Assembly (NCBI GenBank): GCA_937891785.1 | Contig: CALAGN010000129.1 | Span: 1 to 39,809 of the forward strand | Source: an uncultured Octadecabacter sp. | GTDB taxonomy: Bacteria; Pseudomonadota; Alphaproteobacteria; Rhodobacterales; Rhodobacteraceae | Length of the DNA: 39,809 nt | Direction of reading: 5' to 3' | Shown: piece after piece, positions 33,563 to 39,809 of the stretch | Numbering within the stretch: the stretch's first letter is position 1 | Layout: each line of letters starts with the position of its first letter | Program-made: the position numbers and the translations under genes | The notes under the pieces: model-generated | Databases searched by the model: none | What the model saw: only the letters and a program-made list of their open reading frames with translations | What the model was told of the DNA's origin: nothing

Positions 33563-35302
33563 TTAAGCGTTCGCCAAAATCTCGAATACGCGCTCGCGGT
33601 CTGACAGGACGAGCAAAAGGGCCAAGTCGCCCGGCTGCAATTGGTCAAATATCTGCTTTGCGCCGATCGATGGGGAACTGACATGCGAGATGTGTTCGGG
33701 TTTGATGCCTGCCGAAATCGCCGAGGTCTGTATAAGGGCTGGCGTTTCATCCAATGCCCGACCGCGCAAGTAGTCCTCGATTTCTGCGATAACGATCAGG
33801 TCGGGCTTAAACTGCAGCGCCGCGATAGTCGCGTCAGCAGTGCTTTGGTCTGATCTGTCGCCGGGTTGGCTTAGCATCATGAAACGACGTTTGGACGGAA
33901 ACAGCGCCATCGCATCACACACCGCTGAAATAGAGTGGGGGTTGTGAGCAAAATCAACGAAAATTCGCGCGCCATTGTGGTGAAATTCATTAAAGCGGCC
34001 GGGGTTGTTTCGGGCGTCAGAAACAAAACTTGAAAGCCCAAGCCGGATCGCGTCGCATGGTAGGCCAAGCGCGCTACTGGCGCATATCGCTGCAAGCGCG
34101 TTGTGGATGTTGTATTTCGCAGCGCCCGCCAAGGTGATCGGCACATCCGTTACCGCGAGGGTCAATGCCGTGGTGGTGCCATCGAAAAAGATCATCTGAC
34201 CTTGGTCAAGATAAGCACAGGGCTGGCCCAGCTTTTGTGCCTGCAATATCTGAGGTGCGGCCGCATCAAGCGAAAACCACCAAATCGGCGCGGAGACGCT
34301 TGCCGCGCCCTCCACCACGAGCGGATCATCAGCGTTGAGCGCCAACACGCCATCCGGCGCCAAGCCCCGCGCAACCGCAAACTTGGCCCGCGCCAGTTCG
34401 GTTAGTGTGTTCACGCCATATTCACCCAAGTGGTCCTTGGCGACGTTTGTGACGACCGCCACACACGCACGCCGGCATGCAAGTCCACGGCGCAGAATTC
34501 CACCACGCGCCACCTCGAGGCAGGCAATCTGAACCCGCGGATCGCGCAGGACCATCCGAGCGCCCCCTGGGCCAGAATAGTCACCACGATCAAGGACATC
34601 GTCATCGACCTTCACATGATCGGTTGACGTCATACCTGTGACCTTGCCCGCAGCGCGGGCAATAGCAGCGCACAGTCGGGTTGTTGTTGTCTTGCCGTTT
34701 GTTCCAGTGATCAGCGCGAACGGCACATCATGCAGGATCGGCCATGGCACCTGATCCGGTTTTGGCAAACCCGCTATGGGCCACGTCCGAGAGCCGCCCC
34801 CGTGGCCAAGCGAAACCTCGTCATCATCGCACAGGATATCCACATCGTGTGCCGCCGCCGCAGCGATCAACGCGATCAAATCCGGATTTGCCTCTTGCGC
34901 CATGACCGTTTTCAAATCGTTGATTATTTGCTCGAACGGCATATACGCGGCGTCCAAAAGCTCGGCAGCGCAATAGTGCCATGCTGTCTGAGCCACAAAG
35001 ATCGCCGTATAAAGCTGGTCCATCGGCGCGGAGATCGCCAGATTAACGCCCCCTTGAAAGCGACGATGCACGAGGCGTTCATCCGTCCAGCCAAGTGCGT
35101 CCAGTACATGGCGCGCGTGCTTTTCCCACAAAGACGTCAGCGTGCCGGCATCGATATCTTCGAAAAAGACATCAACCACTGCGCCGGGTAGATCCCAAAT
35201 AAGGCCCGGTCCGGTCAATCGGCGAACCGGATCAATACGGATATTGTTGGCCTGCGCCCAGTTGATATCAAGCGCGGTTTCAAGCTGTTCGATACGATCC
35301 AT
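33563..35302 (-). CDS. Mur ligase-like protein related to cyanophycin synthetase, without ATP-grasp
   Basis: About 579 residues. The ATP-binding loop GTNGKTTTTRL is at 200-210, followed by MTSTDHV, MVLRDPRVQIACLEVARGGILRRG, NVAKDHLGEYG and a C-terminal domain with FVDFAHNPHS, the Mur ligase central and C-terminal pattern. These segments closely parallel the Mur-type half of the neighbouring CphA (GMTSTDGV, MVLRDPTIDFAVMETARGGLV, DYGHNPAA). Residues 1-195 are not a Mur N-domain. A short piece (HDVDILCDDDEVSLGHGGGS) recalls the CphA N-domain segment ending SLVQFGHGKYQ. CphA's ATP-grasp module of about 250 residues is missing in between. The ATG at 35302 lies 13 bases after the cphA stop, with AGGG upstream; an ATG at 35335 is an alternative. 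The enzyme may attach an amino acid to cyanophycin or to a related peptide. Confidence 0.8.
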   Translation of the reverse strand: MDRIEQLETALDINWAQANNIRIDPVRRLTGPGLIWDLPGAVVDVFFEDIDAGTLTSLWEKHARHVLDALGWTDERLVHRRFQGGVNLAISAPMDQLYTAIFVAQTAWHYCAAELLDAAYMPFEQIINDLKTVMAQEANPDLIALIAAAAAHDVDILCDDDEVSLGHGGGSRTWPIAGLPKPDQVPWPILHDVPFALITGTNGKTTTTRLCAAIARAAGKVTGMTSTDHVKVDDDVLDRGDYSGPGGARMVLRDPRVQIACLEVARGGILRRGLACRRACVAVVTNVAKDHLGEYGVNTLTELARAKFAVARGLAPDGVLALNADDPLVVEGAASVSAPIWWFSLDAAAPQILQAQKLGQPCAYLDQGQMIFFDGTTTALTLAVTDVPITLAGAAKYNIHNALAAICASSALGLPCDAIRLGLSSFVSDARNNPGRFNEFHHNGARIFVDFAHNPHSISAVCDAMALFPSKRRFMMLSQPGDRSDQSTADATIAALQFKPDLIVIAEIEDYLRGRALDETPALIQTSAISAGIKPEHISHVSSPSIGAKQIFDQLQPGDLALLLVLSDRERVFEILANA

Positions 35303-35315
35303 GTTACTGCCCTGA

Positions 35316-38117
35316 TCAATCGCCGTCTTCGACATCGCCACGGGCCAGTCGCACACCGCGTGCGTCGCGTATCATATTTGAATCGCCGTCGACCATATCT
35401 TCAAATGGAACAGGCGCCTGATTGCCAATCGAAGCCGCAGCAATGTGGCCAGCCTGTTCAGGCACGTTGAAATAGATGATCTGTTTCCAGCAGCGCGGGC
35501 TATTGTCTCCAAAAATGATCACAAGATCACCCTGCTTTGCCATATCAAGGCTTGCTGCCACAGCGTCTTCCTCGTTTGGAATGACCGAGATTTGATCCTC
35601 GGAAATTCCGTTCTTGAGGAACTCAGCCTTGAACATTTGCGGGATTTCGTCGTCGCCGCGCTTGCGCCGATCATCGTCTGCTTTGCAGATATAATGGTCA
35701 AAGTGTCCCGACAGAATGCGCGCGGCATCAGCGACATCGCGGTCGCGGCGGTCGCCAGGTATTGATAGCACAGCGATGCGCTGTCCCTTGACATCAAGTC
35801 GATCGACAAGCCCTGCCATTGCGCCCAAGGCCGCTGGATTATGGCCGTAATCAAGGATCACTTTGAAGGGGTGTTCATCAAACACATTCATCCGGCCCGG
35901 AGCCTGAAAGTAGCTGGTGTCGAAGGTTCGCAGGCCGATGCGGATATTGTCCAGATCAACGTCGAAACTGTATGCCATTGCCGCCGCAAACATGGCGTTC
36001 TGAACGTTGTGCATTGCCTTGCCTTCAAGGGTCGCAGGGATCAGATGTGACCACAAAACGGGCATATGCAAGCCGTTGTCATAGATCGTTAGCATGTCAC
36101 CACTCATGCCCTGTTCCAGCACGATTGCCTTGCCACCTGCTTTGATATGTTCCTTGACCAGCGTGTGACTGGGATTGACCGTCACGTAAAAGATTGAATC
36201 CACTTCGGCGTAGTCGGCCATTTTCAAGCATTCAATATCATCGGCATTCAACACAGCGGTTTGCGTCGCGCTTTCGATGACAACACGTTTGACGACGGCA
36301 AGTTGTTCAACCGTTTCAATGCCCCCCAAACCCAGATGGTCGGCAGATACGTTCAAGCAGGCCGCAACGTCCGAATGCTGAAAGCCAAGTCCGCTACGCA
36401 CCAAACCGCCACGCGCGGTTTCCATAACGGCGAAATCGATTGTGGGGTCACGCAGCACCATTTGCGCGGACTTCGGGCCAGTCATGTCGCCTTTGACGCT
36501 AAGCTTGCCATCGACATAAACGCCGTCGGTCGAGGTCATGCCAACGATCTTGCCGCTGGTCTTCATGATGTGGCCCAGCATCCGCGAGGTCGTTGTTTTA
36601 CCATTCGTGCCGGTGATCGCCGCAATCGGAATCCGACTTTGCTGTCCATGCGGAAATAGCATGTCGATGACATTTCCGGCGACATCACGCGATTGACCTT
36701 CCGAGGGGGCAACATGCATCCGAAAGCCGGGGGCCGCGTTCACTTCGACAATCGCGCCGCCAATGTCCTTGTAGGACTTGGTGATATCGTCGATCAGGAA
36801 ATCGACACCGCCAACATCCAATCCTACAGCCATGATCGCGCGTTCTGCCATGTCGCGGTTATCGGGGTGAACGACGTCCGTGAGGTCGACCGCCGTGCCG
36901 CCAGTTGACAGGTTGGCCGTCGCACGCAGATAGAACACCACCCCCGCATCTAGGACAGTATCGGTGGTGTGACCCGCGTCGGCGATCAGACGTTTCGCCT
37001 GATTGTCGATCTCAAGCATGGTCAGGACTTTTTGATGTCCAATTCCGCGGCGCGGATCCTCGTTGGTGATATCCACAAGGTCTGAAATGCTATGCTTGCC
37101 ATCGCCGATGACATGGCCCGGCACGCGTTTGGCAACCGCGACCAACTTGTTATTCACGACCAGCATCCGGTGATCAAAGCCAGTAATAAAGCTTTCGACC
37201 AGAATGGCCGCACTTTTTGAATGAACCTCGGCCTCGGCAAATCCGGCTTTGACCGCTTCATCCTTTAGCAGATTTATGGAAACGCCGCGACCGTGGTTGG
37301 CATCCAAAGGCTTGACCACAACAGGAAAGCCAATTTTGTGGGCTGCCTGAACTGCCTCTTCGGGGGTGTAGACGATACGCTGCTGCGGGACGGGCAGGCC
37401 AAGATCGTTCAGCAGATTATGCGTGTCTTCCTTGTCGCAGGAAATCTCCACTGCGATATGGCGGGTTTCGGATGTGATGGTGGCCTGAATACGCCGCTGA
37501 TATTTGCCATGCCCGAATTGCACGAGCGATCCTTCGTTCAGCCTTATCCAAGGGATATCGCGGTCTTGGGCGGCAGCCACCAAAGCGCCCGTTGACGGGC
37601 CGAATTCCTTGCGCTGGGCATGCAGGACAAAACTGCGCAATTCGGCCTGCCAATCGAAGGCAGGGTCGAAGTCATATTCGGCCTGACCTTGCAGCGACTT
37701 TGGCAAAAGATGCATCAGCAACCGCAGCGCCAGTTCGCCTGCCGCCAATCCCACATCGCGCTGCCGATAGGCGTAAACCATATTGTATTGCCCATGAACG
37801 CCAGTGCCGCGTGTCCGCCCAAAGGTCACATCGGACCCGGCGACATTTTGCACCTCAATTGCGCAGTGCTCAAGAATGTGGCCCATCCAAGTGCCTTCAT
37901 CTTCGCGCAACCGCCGCAAGAATCCGCCTGTTTCGCGATAAGAGCACCCGTGGTCCGATAGTCCGGGCAAGGCGGCAATCAGTGCTTCAACGAAATCAGA
38001 TCCGATTTTTGCAGAGGGCCAGTCTTCCAATACCCCCAGATCAATGACGTGCCGAATTACAGGAAAACCCGCCCAGACGTTTGGGCCGACAAAAACATTG
38101 GATGAGACTATTTTCAA
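35316..38117 (-). CDS. cphA: Cyanophycin synthetase
   Basis: 933 residues. It polymerises aspartate and arginine into cyanophycin, using two ATP sites. The N-domain (about 1-215) includes GTWMGHILEHCAIEVQNVAG and FGHGKYQRRIQAT. The ATP-grasp domain (about 225-485; KEDTHNLLNDLGLPVP, VVKPLDANHGRGVS, EVNAAPGFRMH) adds aspartate. The Mur ligase domain (about 495-890) has GTNGKTTTSRM at 503-513 and adds arginine. The length exceeds that of typical enzymes slightly, through a C-terminal tail of about 45 residues rich in Asp and Arg. It lies 45 bases after cphB. The Mur ligase-like paralogue follows 13 bases later. The order cphB-cphA-paralogue suggests one operon. Confidence 0.96.
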   Translation of the reverse strand: MKIVSSNVFVGPNVWAGFPVIRHVIDLGVLEDWPSAKIGSDFVEALIAALPGLSDHGCSYRETGGFLRRLREDEGTWMGHILEHCAIEVQNVAGSDVTFGRTRGTGVHGQYNMVYAYRQRDVGLAAGELALRLLMHLLPKSLQGQAEYDFDPAFDWQAELRSFVLHAQRKEFGPSTGALVAAAQDRDIPWIRLNEGSLVQFGHGKYQRRIQATITSETRHIAVEISCDKEDTHNLLNDLGLPVPQQRIVYTPEEAVQAAHKIGFPVVVKPLDANHGRGVSINLLKDEAVKAGFAEAEVHSKSAAILVESFITGFDHRMLVVNNKLVAVAKRVPGHVIGDGKHSISDLVDITNEDPRRGIGHQKVLTMLEIDNQAKRLIADAGHTTDTVLDAGVVFYLRATANLSTGGTAVDLTDVVHPDNRDMAERAIMAVGLDVGGVDFLIDDITKSYKDIGGAIVEVNAAPGFRMHVAPSEGQSRDVAGNVIDMLFPHGQQSRIPIAAITGTNGKTTTSRMLGHIMKTSGKIVGMTSTDGVYVDGKLSVKGDMTGPKSAQMVLRDPTIDFAVMETARGGLVRSGLGFQHSDVAACLNVSADHLGLGGIETVEQLAVVKRVVIESATQTAVLNADDIECLKMADYAEVDSIFYVTVNPSHTLVKEHIKAGGKAIVLEQGMSGDMLTIYDNGLHMPVLWSHLIPATLEGKAMHNVQNAMFAAAMAYSFDVDLDNIRIGLRTFDTSYFQAPGRMNVFDEHPFKVILDYGHNPAALGAMAGLVDRLDVKGQRIAVLSIPGDRRDRDVADAARILSGHFDHYICKADDDRRKRGDDEIPQMFKAEFLKNGISEDQISVIPNEEDAVAASLDMAKQGDLVIIFGDNSPRCWKQIIYFNVPEQAGHIAAASIGNQAPVPFEDMVDGDSNMIRDARGVRLARGDVEDGD

Positions 38118-38162
38118 ATGGTGACCTCGTTGATTGTGAGTGTTCCGCGACGATGCGGTGGT

Positions 38163-39026
38163 CTAGACGCTTGTGACTGGCAAAGCGCAAAGCGCCAAAT
38201 GCGCGTCCGGCGGATAAGCAACGCGTGCCTTAAGATCATATCGACAGCCTTCGCCCAAGACGTCAAGTCGCAAGCCCAAAAGGCTGAGCGCCTCGCCCGG
38301 CTTGGCGTCCCACATTGACGAGTGGGTCACCTTGCTGGCGTCGACAACAGTAACCGTGCCGCTCCCGACCACTTCCAACACGTCGTTGGGATCAATGAAG
38401 GCGGCGGTGTCTTCGTCAATACCAAGGCCGATCAGAAACGGATTGAAGGATGATGCAGTTAGCAGGCGACCCAACCGATTTCGCTGGGTGAAGTGTTGAT
38501 CAATAATGACGGCGTTCGTCAGCCCGATACCCGGTGACAGCGTAACTGCACCTTCGGCCGGGGATTCGTTGCCTTGGCCACCAGCGACCATGTGTTCTGA
38601 CATGATGGACGCCCCCGCAGAGGTGCCCGCGACGGGAACACCGGCAGCGTTTTGCCGCCTGATCTTGGTCACTAGCAGTGTCCCGCCCAAAATGGCCGAC
38701 AGACGCAGCTGATTTCCACCCGTGATGAAGATACCGGTGGCACTATCCAGCATCTGCGCAAATTCGGGGTTCTCGCAATCCGAGCGGCGCGTAATGGGAA
38801 GGAAATCAACCTTGCCGGCACCCAGACTAGAGAAGATGCGATTGTAGTCTTCGCCAGTTTCATCAAGCATCGAGGCTGTCGGGATTACAACGATATAGGC
38901 ATCCGCGCCACCCGAAAGCTCGACGAACTTGCGGTGAATTTTCATTTCCTTAACACGGTCCTCGCCACCGCCGATCGGTATAATAAATCCGCGATCGTTT
39001 CCTTTGGCCGGTGATGCTGGGCACAT
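38163..39026 (-). CDS. cphB: Cyanophycinase
   Basis: 287 residues from the ATG at 39026. A serine-type exopeptidase of the S51 family that releases beta-Asp-Arg dipeptides from cyanophycin. Nucleophile Ser136 is in VAGTSAGASIMS, the early motif is FIIPIGGGEDR, and a family segment is IFITGGNQLRLSAIL. The substrate-site stretch SPGIGLTNAVIIDQHFTQRNRLGRL contains the catalytic His-bearing region, ending DQHFTQRNRLGRLL. The ATG at 39026 follows AAAGGA; an upstream TTG at 39065 would add 13 residues without homology. It is the first gene of the cyanophycin unit and lies downstream of a palindromic candidate operator. Confidence 0.94.
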   Translation of the reverse strand: MCPASPAKGNDRGFIIPIGGGEDRVKEMKIHRKFVELSGGADAYIVVIPTASMLDETGEDYNRIFSSLGAGKVDFLPITRRSDCENPEFAQMLDSATGIFITGGNQLRLSAILGGTLLVTKIRRQNAAGVPVAGTSAGASIMSEHMVAGGQGNESPAEGAVTLSPGIGLTNAVIIDQHFTQRNRLGRLLTASSFNPFLIGLGIDEDTAAFIDPNDVLEVVGSGTVTVVDASKVTHSSMWDAKPGEALSLLGLRLDVLGEGCRYDLKARVAYPPDAHLALCALPVTSV

Positions 39027-39165
39027 ATTGTTTTGAAGTCCTTTGACTGCCTTAGCGCGGGCCAAGATTGGCGACCCATCCAGTTGATTTTATGGCGTCC
39101 AAGCGCCAGACATACCACGCCAAATGCGAGATAACATCTAAAGTCGAGAATTTTCGTCTAGAAAG

Positions 39166-39194
39166 ATCGTATCTGCATCGCGCGGACGATCCAA
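39166..39194 (-). promoter_or_regulatory. Candidate cphB promoter
   Basis: On the minus strand TTGGAT (39194-39189) and TACGAT (39171-39166) lie exactly 17 bases apart, a reasonable sigma-70 promoter. The leader to the cphB ATG would be about 130 bases. The palindrome at 39197-39210 begins three bases upstream of the -35 box. Confidence 0.5.
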
Positions 39195-39196
39195 GC

Positions 39197-39210
39197 TGCC
39201 AACGTTGGCA
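39197..39210. promoter_or_regulatory. Perfect 14-bp palindrome, LacI-type operator candidate
   Basis: TGCCAACGTTGGCA is a perfect palindrome with a central CG, the pattern bound by LacI/GalR-family regulators. It lies just upstream of the candidate cphB promoter and 31 bases past the end of the CBS gene. No LacI-family gene is in the window, so the regulator would be encoded elsewhere. Confidence 0.5.
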
Positions 39211-39240
39211 AACGGGTGTCCAATTTTCAGCTTATCACGC

Positions 39241-39633
39241 TCAACCAATGCGGATCAGCAGGGTAAGCACATCCGAGCGGTGCACCAGCCCGATGACTTT
39301 CGCCCCATCAAGGACCGGAAAGACACGGTGGGGGCACGATAGAAACTTTTCGGCAACGCTCACAACGTCGTCATTCTTGTCGACGCAGATCACGTTGCGT
39401 GACATCTGATCGGCAACACTGCCCATCCACTCTTGATAGTAACTCGCCTTAAGAGCGTGCTGAAAACAGTCCTTTTGGGTTAAGAGACCAACAAGACCGC
39501 CATCGTCGCCGATAACAATAGCAGCGGCGGCGCGCGCTTGGACCAGCTCTGTGACTGCGCGCCGGATTGGCATTTCGGGTGTCAGAGTCGGGACGTCGTC
39601 GCGAACGATTTCGGCAACTCGGTATTGCGTCAT
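39241..39633 (-). CDS. Two-CBS-domain protein
   Basis: 130 residues made almost entirely of a CBS pair. CBS1 (about 3-60) contains VPTLTPEMPIRRAVTELVQ and GLVGLLTQKDC. CBS2 (about 72-128) contains VICVDKNDDVVSVAEKFL and KVIGLVHRSDVLTLL. Such stand-alone pairs bind adenine nucleotides and sense energy state, acting on a partner protein. A GGAGG ribosome site precedes the ATG, which overlaps the stop of the upstream Cys protein by four bases (ATGA), so the pair is coupled. The partner is unknown. It ends 31 bases before the cphB control region. Confidence 0.88.
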   Translation of the reverse strand: MTQYRVAEIVRDDVPTLTPEMPIRRAVTELVQARAAAAIVIGDDGGLVGLLTQKDCFQHALKASYYQEWMGSVADQMSRNVICVDKNDDVVSVAEKFLSCPHRVFPVLDGAKVIGLVHRSDVLTLLIRIG

Positions 39634-39809
39634 TGCCCTGCCTCCTCGACTGGCCGTGTTTTGCGACGTAATGGGCAGTCAGAACAGCGCCCTTCGGGTA
39701 GCCCCGCAGACGCGCCACAACTTGTCCGTGCCGGTCCACGCCCGAACGCGAGCCCAAGGCCAAGCCCGGCGGCGGCAAGGCCAAAGATAACGACGGCGAA
39801 CAGGATTTC
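39630..39809 (-). CDS. NqrM-like cysteine protein, partial (N-terminus outside window)
   Basis: 59 residues remain, entering from the right edge. A hydrophobic helix (ILFAVVIFGLAAAGLGLGLAF) is followed by RGPARTSCGASAG and RCSDCPLRRKTR. One membrane helix followed by Ser-Cys-Gly and a closely spaced Cys-x2-Cys resembles NqrM/DUF539-type proteins, which deliver iron to the membrane Cys site of Na+-NQR or RNF-like complexes. The family link is by pattern only; the canonical fourth cysteine is not evident. The stop overlaps the CBS gene start. No nqr or apbE gene is visible inside the window. Confidence 0.6.
   Translation of the reverse strand, partial: EILFAVVIFGLAAAGLGLGLAFGRGPARTSCGASAGLPEGRCSDCPLRRKTRPVEEAGQ

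Overview
The window looks like chromosomal DNA of an alphaproteobacterium of the Roseobacter group (Rhodobacteraceae). The signs are a moderately GC-rich composition, a complete beta-hydroxyaspartate cycle cluster (bhcRABCD), phosphatidylcholine synthase, the DUF484-xerC pair, a five-step hut cluster with hutF, and alphaproteobacterial protein sequences throughout. The genus is not determined. I see no tRNA, rRNA, CRISPR array, insertion sequence or phage gene.

Layout. (1) 1-1889: a two-domain glycosyltransferase after about 300 bases with no recognisable gene. (2) 1940-12290: mostly housekeeping genes. A LysE-family exporter and priA lie on the minus strand. A plus-strand run follows: transaldolase-like fsa, an unknown protein, DUF484, xerC and pcs. 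The minus-strand unit ileS, hotdog thioesterase, ogt faces it. (3) 12583-18858: ureidoglycine aminohydrolase (allE) converges with bhcR. bhcR is divergent from bhcA-bhcB-bhcC-bhcD, which end at a strong terminator. (4) 19052-22094: an accessory stretch with a small beta-type protein, a modular exported Cys-repeat/peptidoglycan-binding/GYF_2 protein, two hairpins, and a scar where the 5' end of a stress-protein-like gene meets the 3' end of an N-type ATPase gamma gene. (5) 22170-23410: co-chaperone cbpA and its modulator cbpM. (6) 23669-30995: complete histidine utilisation, hutI-hutH-hutG-hutU on minus and hutF-hutC on plus, with 4-bp overlaps at every junction inside each unit and one shared control region. 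(7) 31029-39026: cyanophycinase cphB, cyanophycin synthetase cphA, a Mur-ligase paralogue that looks like CphA without its ATP-grasp module, then a membrane-anchored alpha/beta hydrolase and an aldehyde dehydrogenase. (8) 39241-39809: a CBS-domain protein and the end of an NqrM-like cysteine protein cut by the window edge.

How the genes work together. Much of the right two thirds handles nitrogen-rich organic molecules. AllE acts on ureidoglycine, a purine breakdown intermediate whose pathway ends in glyoxylate plus released nitrogen. The Bhc enzymes convert two glyoxylate plus amino nitrogen into oxaloacetate without loss of CO2. The Hut enzymes turn histidine into glutamate, formate and ammonia. 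CphA and CphB store and release nitrogen as the Asp-Arg polymer cyanophycin. The most interesting items are the ATP-grasp-less CphA paralogue, the allE-bhc linkage, the modular exported protein, the deletion scar, a short translated-looking leader before the hydrolase, and three candidate operators (bhcR-bhcA, hutI-hutF, upstream of cphB).
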